Shown: positions 33,996-43,450, counted from the stretch's first letter. The stretch: DNA of 64,000 nt from Clostridium sp. Cult1 (GCF_021655095.1 NZ_PPXW01000001.1:928368-992367), one strand, 5' to 3'. Numbers and translations are program-made. Notes: generated from the letters alone by a model not told the origin.

Positions 33996-35423
33996 ATGCC
34001 ATCTTCAAAAAATAAAGATGAATTTATAAGTACTTACGATGAAGAACTTCTGTTAGGATCTTTAAATTCTTCCTCAGATGGAATTTTAATTTCTGATGAG
34101 GAGGGAAAAGTACTTTATGTAAACCAGGCTTATGAAAATACAACAGGTTTAAAAAAGGATAATATATTGGGAGAGAACCTAAAACTGTTATTGGAGAAAA
34201 AGCTTTTTAATGCTGCTGCTTCACTTTCGGTATTAGAAGATCAAAAACCAGTATCCATTATACACAAATATGTAACTGGTAAATCGGCATTAACTACAGC
34301 AAATCCTATTTTCAATAAATCAGGGTTATTGATTGGGGTTGTTTGTAATACTAGAAATATTTCAGAATTAGTAAGTTTAAGAAAAGAATTAGAAAAAACA
34401 AGAGAATTAACACAAAAATATTCTGAAGAATTGCAAATTTTTAGAGAGAAACAATTAAAATGTGAAGGGTTAGTATATAAGAGCAAAGCCATGGCAGATA
34501 CTCTAGAATTTGCTTTAAAAGCGGCAGCCTTTGACAGTACAATTTTAATTAATGGGGAATCAGGAACTGGAAAAGAAGTATTAGCCAAGTTTATCCATCA
34601 ACATAGTTCAAGAAAAGATGGACCCTTTATAAAAGTAAATTGTTCAGCTATACCAGCTGAATTATTTGAGTCGGAATTGTTTGGATATGTGCCAGGATCA
34701 TTTACAGGAGCATCCTCTCAAGGGAAAACTGGTTTATTTGAATTAGCTGATGGAGGGACTATTTTATTAGATGAAATTGGGGAATTGGATTTGTCTGTTC
34801 AGCCTAAACTTCTAAGGGTATTACAAGAAATGGAAGTCCATCCTGTAGGAGCAGAAAAGCCAACAAAGATAGATGTAAGAGTATTGGCGGCAACCAATGT
34901 GAATTTAAATGAAGCTGTTAAAGAAGGAAGCTTTAGGGAAGATCTATTTTTTAGATTAAATGTTCTGCCTATACAAATTCCTTCATTAAGAGAACGAAAA
35001 GAAGATGTAATTGAAATCGCTTCATATTTTCTAGAAAAATTAAATAAAAAATACAAAAGGAATATAGTATTTTCACCTGAAGTAGAGAGTGTACTAACTA
35101 ATTATTCGTGGCCGGGAAATGTAAGAGAACTAGAAAATTTAGTAGAATATCTTTTTATTGTAAATCCTAATGATGAAATAACTATTGAGCAACTTCCATC
35201 TTGGGTATTAACTGAACATGTAATTGAAGATTATTATTGTGAAGGAGATAATTGTATTCCTCGATTAAATTATATGCTCGATATGTATGAAAAAAATATT
35301 ATTACCTTTGCACTGAGGAAACATAATTCTGTAAAAGAAACAGCAGAATTTTTAGATATTCACCCTTCTACTCTATTTAGAAAAATTAAAAAACATAATA
35401 TACATTATGATTTTTTAGATTAA
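33996..35423 (+). CDS. Sigma54-dependent activator with PAS sensor (enhancer-binding protein)
   Basis: About 475 residues: a PAS domain (residues ~20-125, SSSDGILISDEEGKVLYVNQA), a short coiled linker, an AAA+ domain with Walker A GESGTGKE and Walker B GGTILLDEIGEL, the sigma54-contact loop GSFTGA (variant of GAFTGA), the arginine finger region FREDLFFRLNVLP, and a C-terminal Fis-type HTH (SVKETAEFLDIHPSTLFRKI). I choose the ATG at 33996 after AAGAAGGGGGA. It presumably activates the consensus sigma54 promoter 180 nt downstream through three palindromic sites in between; the PAS domain would sense the catabolic signal. Confidence 0.93.
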   Translation: MPSSKNKDEFISTYDEELLLGSLNSSSDGILISDEEGKVLYVNQAYENTTGLKKDNILGENLKLLLEKKLFNAAASLSVLEDQKPVSIIHKYVTGKSALTTANPIFNKSGLLIGVVCNTRNISELVSLRKELEKTRELTQKYSEELQIFREKQLKCEGLVYKSKAMADTLEFALKAAAFDSTILINGESGTGKEVLAKFIHQHSSRKDGPFIKVNCSAIPAELFESELFGYVPGSFTGASSQGKTGLFELADGGTILLDEIGELDLSVQPKLLRVLQEMEVHPVGAEKPTKIDVRVLAATNVNLNEAVKEGSFREDLFFRLNVLPIQIPSLRERKEDVIEIASYFLEKLNKKYKRNIVFSPEVESVLTNYSWPGNVRELENLVEYLFIVNPNDEITIEQLPSWVLTEHVIEDYYCEGDNCIPRLNYMLDMYEKNIITFALRKHNSVKETAEFLDIHPSTLFRKIKKHNIHYDFLD

Positions 35424-35446
35424 TTCAGAAATAAAATTATGGAGTG

Positions 35447-35546
35447 ACGCAAATTTGCAATAGCTAGGAAAAGGATTGCAGATTTGCAAACCCTGATATT
35501 TACTAAGTTTTAGTAAGGTCCTAAAAAAACTATTGCATTATTGCAA
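35447..35546 (+). promoter_or_regulatory. Three upstream activator sites TTGCA-N4-TGCAA
   Basis: ACGCAAATTTGCAA (35447-35460, first half-site degenerate), TTGCAGATTTGCAA (35476-35489) and TTGCATTATTGCAA (35533-35546). Centres are 29 and 57 bp apart, and the last is about 75 bp before the sigma54 promoter, as expected for an enhancer-binding activator. Confidence 0.75.
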
Positions 35547-35601
35547 CACTGTTATAATGGGAAAAATATAAATTTAGCTGAATTCCTCCCTTTTTAAAAG
35601 T

Positions 35602-35617
35602 TGGCACGGTACTTGCT
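35602..35617 (+). promoter_or_regulatory. Consensus sigma54 (-24/-12) promoter
   Basis: TGGCACG-N4-TTGCT at 35602-35617, an exact match to the family consensus with correct GG-GC spacing. Predicted start of transcription is near 35628, about 47 nt before the amidase ATG. Confidence 0.92.
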
Positions 35618-35674
35618 ATATATAAGGGCAAGAAAATAAAAAATTAATAATAAATAAAAAGGGAGGAATTATTA

Positions 35675-36391
35675 ATGGCAAATGAAAAATTTGTAGACAA
35701 TGGTGGAGCATATGAATTTGATACAGAATTATTAAAGAGGGCTTTTGAGGAAGCAAAAAAGATTTATAAAGAAAGAGGATTCCAAAGAAGAATGGGATTT
35801 GGTAAAGCTCCTGCAGTAACAACTGTAGATATGGCTAAAGCTTGGATGTCTGATGGCCATCCATTTACATGTAATAACAATGAAGAAGTTTGTGCCAATG
35901 CACTTAAAGTATTAGAAGCTGCAAGAAAATCAGGAGTTCCTATTTTCCATACAACTACTGGATACGTAGGAAAAGAACAATGGGATTTACCAAGATGGGA
36001 TGAAAAAATTCCTATGCATACATTAGAAATTGATTCAGAATGGATGGAAATTGATCCTAAATTAAAACCAAGACCAGAAGAACCAGTTATTCATAAAAAA
36101 TATGCAAGTAATTTCTTTGGAACACATCTAGCTCAAACTTTAGTCAAATTAGGAGTTGACACTGTAATAGTAATGGGAGCTACTTCCTGTGCATGTGTTA
36201 GACATACTGTAATGGATTCAACAGGATATGGATTTAAAACTATAGTTCCCGAAGGAACAGTTGGCGATAGGGTACCTGGCGTTATTGAATGGAATCTATT
36301 TGATATGGATGCTAAATTTGCTGACGTTCTTCCAGTAGATGAAGTTGTTAAATATTTAGAAGGCATTGATCCAAAAGTATATAACAAATAA
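35675..36391 (+). CDS. N-carbamoylsarcosine amidohydrolase-like cysteine hydrolase
   Basis: 238 residues of the isochorismatase-like fold. The triad is D52 (TTVDMAKAW), K142 (VIHKKYASNFFGT) and C174 (ATSCACVRHTVMDS), matching the Asp-Lys-Cys set of N-carbamoylsarcosine amidase. A preceding cis-peptide-type VMGAT and GYGFKTIVPEG are typical. It hydrolyses an N-carbamoyl amino acid to the amine, CO2 and ammonia; with Grd protein B upstream and a hydantoinase downstream, N-carbamoylsarcosine giving sarcosine is the most coherent substrate (N-carbamoylglycine giving glycine is the alternative). SD AAAGGGAGG; driven by the sigma54 promoter. Confidence 0.85.
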   Translation: MANEKFVDNGGAYEFDTELLKRAFEEAKKIYKERGFQRRMGFGKAPAVTTVDMAKAWMSDGHPFTCNNNEEVCANALKVLEAARKSGVPIFHTTTGYVGKEQWDLPRWDEKIPMHTLEIDSEWMEIDPKLKPRPEEPVIHKKYASNFFGTHLAQTLVKLGVDTVIVMGATSCACVRHTVMDSTGYGFKTIVPEGTVGDRVPGVIEWNLFDMDAKFADVLPVDEVVKYLEGIDPKVYNK

Positions 36392-36422
36392 TTTTAGATA
36401 ATATAAAAAACTAGACTAGGTT

Positions 36423-36462
36423 TATAGGGGATACGATTAAATAAAAGTAGTATCCCCTATAA
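36423..36462 (+). terminator. Intercistronic hairpin (partial terminator or stabiliser)
   Basis: TTATAGGGGATAC/GTATCCCCTATAA around a 15-nt loop with no strong T tract. It probably lowers or stabilises, rather than stops, transcription into the hydantoinase gene. Confidence 0.6.
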
Positions 36463-36494
36463 TTAAATGATTTTTATTTTAAAGGAGGATGTAT

Positions 36495-37886
36495 ATGGGA
36501 TTAATAATTAAAGGTGGAAATATCATAACATCCGAAAATGAGTATATTGCAGATATATTTGTAGAGGGGGAGAAAATTGTTGCTATAGGTAAAGATCTAG
36601 ATTTGAAAGGTCATGAGGTTGTAGATGCTACTGGAAAATATGTTTTCCCAGGAGGAGTTGATGAACACGTACATTATAATTCCTTCAATTCCTTAGGGTA
36701 CGAAACTTCCCATGCAGCTTTGGTTGGTGGTACAACTACAGTTGGAGATTTTGTTGTTCAACCTATGGGAGTAGGACTTAGGGATTCTATAATAAGTTAT
36801 AAAAGGGATTATATTGATGGAGTAGCAACACCAGACTATGTTTTACATGGAATCATTATGGATCCATCAGAAGAGAGTGTTGAAGATTTGGTTAACATGC
36901 CTTCAGTAGGTGTTTCATCTGTTAAACTTTTCATGGCCTATAAAGGTATGCCTTATTATGTATCAGATGAATGGATATTTAAGGCGCTGTGCATGAGCAA
37001 AAAGGCAGGAGTAACTATTATGGTTCATGCTGAAAATGCGGATATTATTGATGTTTTAACTAAGAAACTTATAGCTGAAGGGAAAAGTGAGCCAAAATAT
37101 TTTGGTGACTCTAGACCAGTATTATCTGAAGTAGAAGCTACTTCTAGGGCTATCTATATGGCCAAAATAGCTGATGCCCCATTATTTGTTGTTCATGTAA
37201 CTAATCAAAAAGCTGCGGAAGTTATTAGAGATGCTTATGATGAAGGGCTATCTGTTTATGGAGAAACTTGCACACATTATCTAATGCTAAGTGATAATAA
37301 TTTAGCTAAGCCTAATTTTGAAGGAGCAAAATATGTATGCAATCCTCCGCTACGACCACAATCAGATGTTGATTTCATGTGGGAAGCTATTAACAAAGGG
37401 TGGTTAAAAAGTGTTAGTTCGGATCACTGTGCTATTATTGGTGGCTTTGCAGAAGGGAAGCAAAAAGGTATTAACGATTTTAGTAAGATCCCTCCAGGTT
37501 CTCCAGGTGTGCAAGAACGCTTATATATGATGTGGACATATGGCGTAGAAACGGGAAGAATTTCTCGCCAAAAATTTGTAGAGCTTTGTTGTACAATGCC
37601 AGCAAAAATTTGTGGAATTTATCCACAAAAAGGTGATATCATGGTTGGTTCAGATGCAGATATCGTTGTTTTTGATCCTAACTACCGAGGTGTTATTAGT
37701 ATCAAAGATAGTTTATCAGGATCAGACTACTGTACCTATGAGGGATATAAACAAAAAGGAATAGCTGAAAAAGTATTTCTCAGAGGTAACCTTGTAGCAG
37801 AAAATGGAAAATTTGTAGGTGAACTTGGTAAAGGAAAACAGGTTATGTCAAGACCATATGCTTATTGCTATGATAAATTTAAATAG
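36495..37886 (+). CDS. hydA: Dihydropyrimidinase/hydantoinase family amidohydrolase
   Basis: About 463 residues. Metal ligands are visible: HVH in DEHVHYNSF, the carbamylated lysine in SSVKLFMAYKG, H in IMVHAENAD, H in VVHVTNQKAAE and D in SVSSDHCAI. The N-terminal beta-sandwich motif is LIIKGGNIITSENEYIADI. I choose ATG 36495, 6 nt after AAAGGAGG. By family it opens a cyclic diamide (dihydropyrimidine or hydantoin) without ATP; next to the N-carbamoyl amidase, N-methylhydantoin or hydantoin is the likely substrate. The gene for a creatinine deaminase is not in the window. Confidence 0.88.
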   Translation: MGLIIKGGNIITSENEYIADIFVEGEKIVAIGKDLDLKGHEVVDATGKYVFPGGVDEHVHYNSFNSLGYETSHAALVGGTTTVGDFVVQPMGVGLRDSIISYKRDYIDGVATPDYVLHGIIMDPSEESVEDLVNMPSVGVSSVKLFMAYKGMPYYVSDEWIFKALCMSKKAGVTIMVHAENADIIDVLTKKLIAEGKSEPKYFGDSRPVLSEVEATSRAIYMAKIADAPLFVVHVTNQKAAEVIRDAYDEGLSVYGETCTHYLMLSDNNLAKPNFEGAKYVCNPPLRPQSDVDFMWEAINKGWLKSVSSDHCAIIGGFAEGKQKGINDFSKIPPGSPGVQERLYMMWTYGVETGRISRQKFVELCCTMPAKICGIYPQKGDIMVGSDADIVVFDPNYRGVISIKDSLSGSDYCTYEGYKQKGIAEKVFLRGNLVAENGKFVGELGKGKQVMSRPYAYCYDKFK

Positions 37887-38013
37887 GAAAGATAAGTAAG
37901 TTAGTTTTAGATAGATATTTTGAACTGTTATTTTCATATAAGCATGAAAGAGCGCAAAAATCATAGAAGGATTATTATAAGAATGAGGAATAATTTAAAA
38001 TAGAAAAGTAGAT

Positions 38014-38057
38014 AAATTATGAGGGAACTCTATTAAAAAAGAGTTCCCTCATAATTT
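38014..38057 (+). terminator. Rho-independent terminator after hydantoinase
   Basis: 17-bp perfect stem (38014-38030 with 38041-38057), 10-nt loop, then TTTTGTATCTTTTT. The 127 nt before it hold no gene I can support. Confidence 0.87.
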
Positions 38058-38160
38058 TGTATCTTTTTAATATTTAATAATAACAGAAACCTTGAGTCTA
38101 TTATTTACAAAGAAGGTCAAAAATGCAATAATATTAGTAATATGCAAAGGCGGTGGAAAT

Positions 38161-39792
38161 ATGGATATTCAATTTTGTGGTGCTGCAAAAGTTGTTACTG
38201 GCTCAAATTATCTACTTACTACTGATAAATATAATATATTAATTGACTGTGGTATGTTTCAGGGAAATGAAGAATTAGATAGAATGAATTACCAACCCTT
38301 TCCTTATAACCCTTCTGAAATTGATTACTTAATCCTATCTCATGCTCATATAGACCATAGTGGAAGGATACCAAAACTTATAAAAGATGGATTTAAAGGA
38401 AAAATAATATCTACGAAACCAACCTATGATCTATGCAAAATAATGCTTATGGACTCAGTAAAGATACAAGAAGCAGACGTAGAATGGGAAAATAGAAAAA
38501 GACAAAGGGCTGGTAAGAAACCAATAGAACCTTTATATACTATGGAAGAAGCAGAAATTAGCTTAAAATTCTTTGAAACCTATTTGTATGGTCAAAAGAT
38601 AATAGTAAATGAAGATATATATCTAATGTTTAGGGATGCTGGACATATGTTAGGTTCATCTATAATCGAATTATGGGTTAGAGAAAAAGGAGATAATTTT
38701 AAAATAGTTTTTTCAGGAGATTTGGGAATGCCTAATAGACCTATTATTAGCAATCCTGAATTTATAGAAGATGCCGATTATCTAATAATCGAATCTACCT
38801 ACGGAGATAAGATCCATGAAGAATTTAATAGGAGTACTGAAAAAATGGTAGAGATTATAAATAAAACTGTAATTAGAGGGGGCACCGTAATCATACCTTC
38901 ATTTGCTGTAGGCAGAACCCAAGAGTTAATTTACAAATTAAATAAATACTATGAATATAATAAAGAAATAGAAGAATATATGAAAATTCCTATATATGTT
39001 GATAGTCCTATGGCTGTATTGGCTACGGAAGCTTTTCAAGCTAATTCTAGTAGTTTTGATGATGAAGCAAAGGAACTCATATTAAAAGGAGATAATCCCT
39101 TCCAGTTTCCTAATCTAAGATATGTAAAGGATCAAAAAGAATCTATGGCTTTAAATAAATACAAATTTCCTAAGGTAATAATATCTTCAAGTGGTATGGC
39201 TACAGCTGGAAGGGTAAGACATCATTTAAAGCATAATTTATGGGACGAAAAGAATAGCTTAGTTTTTGTAGGTTATCAAGCTGAAGGCACTTTAGGAAGG
39301 ATTATATTAAACGGAGCTAAGAGAGTTAGAATACTAGGAGAAGAAGTAGCAGTAAAAGCTGAGATTTATGACTTGGAGGGATTTTCTGGTCATGCTGATC
39401 AAATTATGCTTATGGACTGGATAAGAAAGTTTAAAAAGAAACCAGAAAGAATCTTCGTTGTTCATGGTGAAGAGAAATCCTCAAATACTTTAGCTGGTTT
39501 AATACAAGAGGAGTTTAGTATAGAGACTATAATACCAAATATAGGAGATAAATTTGTTATAGAAAAACAAAGCATCGAACTAACTAGAGGAACAATGAGG
39601 AAGCCTATAGATTTAGAACAAAGTATTATGAAAGATTTAGAATTTATTTACAATCAATTTCAATCCTTAAACATAAGGAAGGATCAATTATTAGATCAAA
39701 AATTATTAGAAAAAGAATATGATTCCCTTAAAAATATATTGATATTAATACAACAAAATCTTATGGATTTAAATATGATGATTGGAAAATAA
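38161..39792 (+). CDS. MBL-fold beta-CASP ribonuclease/metallohydrolase
   Basis: 543 residues. SHAHIDHSG is the HxHxDH zinc motif, with GHMLGSS, FSGDLG, then the beta-CASP/RMMBL part with FSGHADQ and VVHGEE. This is the 'RNA specificity domain' class, distinct from RNase J by its length and start. Most likely an RNA 3'- or endo-processing enzyme; the substrate is unknown. I start at the ATG at 38161 after GGCGGTGG; an in-frame extension to 38092 has no SD. Confidence 0.85.
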   Translation: MDIQFCGAAKVVTGSNYLLTTDKYNILIDCGMFQGNEELDRMNYQPFPYNPSEIDYLILSHAHIDHSGRIPKLIKDGFKGKIISTKPTYDLCKIMLMDSVKIQEADVEWENRKRQRAGKKPIEPLYTMEEAEISLKFFETYLYGQKIIVNEDIYLMFRDAGHMLGSSIIELWVREKGDNFKIVFSGDLGMPNRPIISNPEFIEDADYLIIESTYGDKIHEEFNRSTEKMVEIINKTVIRGGTVIIPSFAVGRTQELIYKLNKYYEYNKEIEEYMKIPIYVDSPMAVLATEAFQANSSSFDDEAKELILKGDNPFQFPNLRYVKDQKESMALNKYKFPKVIISSSGMATAGRVRHHLKHNLWDEKNSLVFVGYQAEGTLGRIILNGAKRVRILGEEVAVKAEIYDLEGFSGHADQIMLMDWIRKFKKKPERIFVVHGEEKSSNTLAGLIQEEFSIETIIPNIGDKFVIEKQSIELTRGTMRKPIDLEQSIMKDLEFIYNQFQSLNIRKDQLLDQKLLEKEYDSLKNILILIQQNLMDLNMMIGK

Positions 39793-39811
39793 ATTAGGAA
39801 GAAGGGTTTAT

Positions 39812-40225
39812 ATGAGCAACAAACATGAAGGAAGGATAAATAATATTAAGAAGCTAATTGAAAAGTTCACCGTTATTATCGAAGTATTATTGGCACTATT
39901 AATAATTTTGATTGTTATTTTAAGCATAAAAGATTTGTTAGTATTAGGGAAAGTTATATTTACAACAGAGGCAGATGCCAGCTATGAAATATTGCAAGGT
40001 TTTTTGTCCCATACACTTTTATTGGTAGTGGGTTTGGAATTAGCCATAATGTTAATAAGCCATACACCAGGTAAAGTACTACAAGTGATACTATATGCTA
40101 TAGCTAGAAAAATGTTAGTAAGTAGCGTAAATATGGCTGATATTTTATTAGGAGTTATTGCATTGGCTATAATATTTATCACGGATAAATATTTTCACAC
40201 AAGAGAAGAGAAGAAAATTTTATAG
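39812..40225 (+). CDS. PsiE-like membrane protein
   Basis: About 137 residues with three or four hydrophobic segments (VIIEVLLALLIILIVILSI, HTLLLVVGLELAIMLIS, ADILLGVIALAIIFIT). The pattern LELAIMLISHTPGKVLQVILYAIARKMLV resembles the phosphate-starvation-inducible PsiE family. Cytoplasmic membrane; function unknown. Start at ATG 39812 behind AGGAAGAAGGG. Confidence 0.65.
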   Translation: MSNKHEGRINNIKKLIEKFTVIIEVLLALLIILIVILSIKDLLVLGKVIFTTEADASYEILQGFLSHTLLLVVGLELAIMLISHTPGKVLQVILYAIARKMLVSSVNMADILLGVIALAIIFITDKYFHTREEKKIL

Positions 40226-40237
40226 CTACAAGTTTCC

Positions 40238-40266
40238 TTGACATTATGATAAAAAAGCCTTATATT
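40238..40266 (+). promoter_or_regulatory. SigmaA promoter for HD-domain gene
   Basis: TTGACA (40238-40243), 17-nt spacer, TATATT (40261-40266). Confidence 0.75.
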
Positions 40267-40303
40267 TGTTTTAAATAACTTTATATAAGGGGTGTTTTTT
40301 AAT

Positions 40304-40888
40304 ATGAGTGAATATATACCGACTAGGGAAGAGGCTTTTGAATTATTAAAAGAATACAATAAAAATGAAAGCTTAATTAAACATGCTTTAGCTGTTGAAG
40401 GGGTCATGGTACACTTTGCAGAATTATTTGGTGAAGAAGATATAGAAAAATGGGCTGTAATAGGTCTTATACATGATTTGGACTATGAAATGTATCCAGA
40501 ACAACACTGTATCAAGACTAAAGAAATACTAGAAGAGAGAAACTGGCCAGAAGAATATATAAGGACTATTATAAGCCACGGATGGGAAATATGTACTGAT
40601 GTAGAACCAATAGAAACAATAGATAAGGTATTATATACTATAGACGAATTAACAGGGTTAATAGCTGCAACTGCTTTAGTAAGACCAAGTAAAAGCGTAT
40701 TGGATATGAAGCCTAAATCTGTAAAGAAAAAGTGGAAACAAAGTAGTTTTGCTGCAGGAGTAGATAGATCGATTATAGAAAAAGGGGCGGAAATGTTAGG
40801 CATGGATTTAAATACGGTAATAGCTGAAACAATAAAAGGGATGCAAAAGGTAGCAGAAGGAATTGGGTTAAAAGGAGATATAGAATAA
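40304..40888 (+). CDS. HD-domain phosphohydrolase
   Basis: About 194 residues. Metal-binding histidines and aspartates appear as KHALAVEGVM, IGLIHDLDYEMYPEQH and IISHGWE, the H...HD...D layout of the HD superfamily. There is no attached sensor domain, so it is a stand-alone hydrolase, probably nucleotide- or phosphate-directed; the substrate is unknown. ATG 40304 follows AAGGGGTG; its own promoter and a wobble-containing terminator (40894-40923) frame it as a single gene. Confidence 0.82.
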   Translation: MSEYIPTREEAFELLKEYNKNESLIKHALAVEGVMVHFAELFGEEDIEKWAVIGLIHDLDYEMYPEQHCIKTKEILEERNWPEEYIRTIISHGWEICTDVEPIETIDKVLYTIDELTGLIAATALVRPSKSVLDMKPKSVKKKWKQSSFAAGVDRSIIEKGAEMLGMDLNTVIAETIKGMQKVAEGIGLKGDIE

Positions 40889-40991
40889 ATTTTGGGTCGC
40901 TATATTAAAAGCGGCTCTTTTTTATTGGAGATCATATTAGAGATAAATATATTATTTTTATATAGGATTAGATAAATATCAAATAATCATA

Positions 40992-41020
40992 TTGACATTA
41001 AATATATATATAAATATAAT
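40992..41020 (+). promoter_or_regulatory. SigmaA promoter for the MFS operon
   Basis: TTGACA (40992-40997), 17-nt spacer, TATAAT (41015-41020); a consensus-quality promoter. Confidence 0.82.
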
Positions 41021-41050
41021 ATAATCAACAAACAATATGGAGGTTATATT

Positions 41051-42340
41051 ATGAGTATGAAACTTATCAAACAAAGGGATTTCTTTTTATTAATGTTAGG
41101 GAAATTAGTATCTTTATTGGGAAGCAATATGCAGCAATTTGCATTGTCCCTATATGTATTATCATTAACGGGTTCTGCAACTATATTTGCATCAATTCTA
41201 TCCATATCAATTCTTCCTAGATTGCTATTATCACCAATAGCCGGAGTTTTTGGAGATTGGTTCGATAGAAAGAAGAGTATAGTAATTTTAGATCTATTAA
41301 ATTTTATCATTATAGGCATATATGCGGTGATTTTTACACTCAATGGTAGTTTGACTTTACCAATGATATATGTTCTAGTGATACTCTTAGAAATCACAGA
41401 AATATTTTTTGGTTCAGCGATGTCTGCTGTTATTCCAAGTATGGTAGATAAAGAGGAATTGTTAGATGCAAATTCATTCAATTCTTTAGTTATGAATATT
41501 GGCCAATTATTAGCCCCTATAATTGGTGCTGTCGTCTATGGAACTTTCGGGTTAAAGATAGTAATGATAATTAATTCGTTAAGCTTTCTGATATCTGCTA
41601 TTAGCGAAATGTTTATAAACATACCTGAAAAACATAAAAAGCCGGAAAGTATTAGTATAAAAGCTTTTAAAAAGGATTTGTTAGAAGGAATAAATATAAT
41701 TAAAAGCAATAAATTTATATCTACAATGATATCATTGGGGACTATTATCAACTTCGTTATAGCACCAATTTTTTCAATAGGGTTAATATTTATTATTAAA
41801 GAAGTATTAAGAGCAACAGACTTTCAATTTGGGATATTTCAAATGGTCTTATCATCCTCTATGCTTTTGGCTCCTATATTTTCTGCAAACTATATAAAGA
41901 AGATTAATGTTGGCAAATTATGTTATATAAGCTTCATTTCCATAGCACTATTTATATTGATTATGTCACCAATACCTTCTAAGACTATACTAGATAGGTT
42001 GGATACTAATTTAATACCATATATTTTAATGTTAATAATCTCTTTTATGGTAGGGATATTTGCAACAATAGCTAATATTGCCATGGGTACAATATTTAAT
42101 CAGGTAACTCCTATTGAGTTAATGGGCAGAACTTCCACCGTATTTAATTTAGCGGTTACTGTGTTTATTCCAGTAGGACAAATGCTTTTCGGTTATCTTT
42201 ATGATATAATATCACCAAGTTATGTAATGGCAATAAGCGGAATAATATTAATTTTTGCTATAAGAAAATATAAAAATGCTTTAACGGAAGTAGATGAACA
42301 GAAAGAAGAAATAAAGGGAGATGTAATAAATGAAGTTTAA
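41051..42340 (+). CDS. MFS transporter (MFS_3/enterobactin exporter-like)
   Basis: 429 residues, 12 predicted membrane segments. The loop GVFGDWFDRKKSIVILDLLN is the motif A equivalent between TM2 and TM3 (GxxxDRxxRR type). The overall pattern is that of the drug/macrolide efflux branch. Substrate unknown. SD GGAGGT. Its end overlaps the downstream ArsR-fold gene by 11 nt, so the two are one unit, with the regulator probably tuning the exporter. Confidence 0.85.
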   Translation: MSMKLIKQRDFFLLMLGKLVSLLGSNMQQFALSLYVLSLTGSATIFASILSISILPRLLLSPIAGVFGDWFDRKKSIVILDLLNFIIIGIYAVIFTLNGSLTLPMIYVLVILLEITEIFFGSAMSAVIPSMVDKEELLDANSFNSLVMNIGQLLAPIIGAVVYGTFGLKIVMIINSLSFLISAISEMFINIPEKHKKPESISIKAFKKDLLEGINIIKSNKFISTMISLGTIINFVIAPIFSIGLIFIIKEVLRATDFQFGIFQMVLSSSMLLAPIFSANYIKKINVGKLCYISFISIALFILIMSPIPSKTILDRLDTNLIPYILMLIISFMVGIFATIANIAMGTIFNQVTPIELMGRTSTVFNLAVTVFIPVGQMLFGYLYDIISPSYVMAISGIILIFAIRKYKNALTEVDEQKEEIKGDVINEV

Positions 42341-43430
42341 ATTCTATTTACAAGAAAGTAAATTATATGATTTTTTACAATTTCCAAGATTAATTTATTA
42401 TAAGAAGGAGCTAGACAAAACAAAAGAGGATATAAATTATGGAGATATATTAGAAGATGATTATCTAAACTTTGTCAGCAAAGTGAAAGAAAGATTAGAA
42501 CCTTTTAAAGAGGAAATAAAAAAATTCTATATGGAAGAGTATTTAAGTGAATATGATTTTATTGATATAATCTCTAGAGCTACTGGAATATTTGGTTACG
42601 AAGAAGAAAAAGAATATTTGGATATGCTATTATCTTTAAAAGAACATGAGATAAAAAGGAGTATTATCTTTTCTATCATGTTAATAAACGATGATTACCC
42701 TGATGATTTAGATGGAGCTATGAAAAAGGCAGAAGAAATTAGCTTAAATTATAACAGCATGGTTGAATTTATTAAGGAATTACCTATAGAGGCAGGTTCT
42801 AAGTGGAACTTCTTCCTAATAGTTGAAGAGCCTTTAAAGTATATAAAGATGTATGTCAGACTAATGGAAGAATTATTGCCTATTTTTAATGAAATCTATA
42901 GTCCCTTTGAAAATAAAGTGGAGGATTATGGAGAGTATCTAATGAACTTTTTAAATGATAAAGGTGCTGAAGGATTAGAAGAGATTACCTATTCAATTTT
43001 AAACACAAAGGTGTTAGACGAAAATACGAATATATTAATCTCTTTGATATTTCCCTATGCTCTTACAATAGCTACTACTAGTAAGATAAATTATACTGTA
43101 TGGGGATTAAGGATGGAAGAAGCATTTAAAAAGATGAAGGAGATAAACGAGAACAAAACTTTAGAAAGAGTGCAGATATTTAAAAACCTTGGAGATAAAA
43201 CTAGATATGAAGTATTAAAGCTAATTGCAGCAGGAGAAACTTCTACCAAAGTAATAGCTAAGTCTTTAGGAGTATCCAGTGCAACTGTATCCTATCATCT
43301 AAACAACTTTCTTACTTCTAAAGTGATAAGGATGGATAAGAGCAACAATAAATTCGGGTATATAGTTGATTATGAACTACTAGAAGATGCAATAAAGGGG
43401 TTTAAGAAGGATTTGAAGTTTCCTGAATAG
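42330..43430 (+). CDS. Large ArsR-type winged-helix regulator
   Basis: 366 residues, unusually long for ArsR. Residues ~1-275 form an unassigned helical domain, and the C-terminal ~90 residues are a clear ArsR winged helix (FKNLGDKTRYEVLKLIAAGE then TSTKVIAKSLGVSSATVSYHLNNF). No CxC metal motif is present. The N-terminal part probably binds the inducer. Translationally coupled to the exporter upstream and 20 nt from the PLP enzyme gene, which may be in the same operon. Confidence 0.8.
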   Translation: MKFKFYLQESKLYDFLQFPRLIYYKKELDKTKEDINYGDILEDDYLNFVSKVKERLEPFKEEIKKFYMEEYLSEYDFIDIISRATGIFGYEEEKEYLDMLLSLKEHEIKRSIIFSIMLINDDYPDDLDGAMKKAEEISLNYNSMVEFIKELPIEAGSKWNFFLIVEEPLKYIKMYVRLMEELLPIFNEIYSPFENKVEDYGEYLMNFLNDKGAEGLEEITYSILNTKVLDENTNILISLIFPYALTIATTSKINYTVWGLRMEEAFKKMKEINENKTLERVQIFKNLGDKTRYEVLKLIAAGETSTKVIAKSLGVSSATVSYHLNNFLTSKVIRMDKSNNKFGYIVDYELLEDAIKGFKKDLKFPE

Positions 43431-43450
43431 TATATTAGGGAGGTGTCAAT

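Noticed and set aside
37950-38000. Short basic ORF (about 19 codons) between hydantoinase and its terminator
   Set aside because: No Shine-Dalgarno and no compositional support; most likely untranslated 3' sequence.
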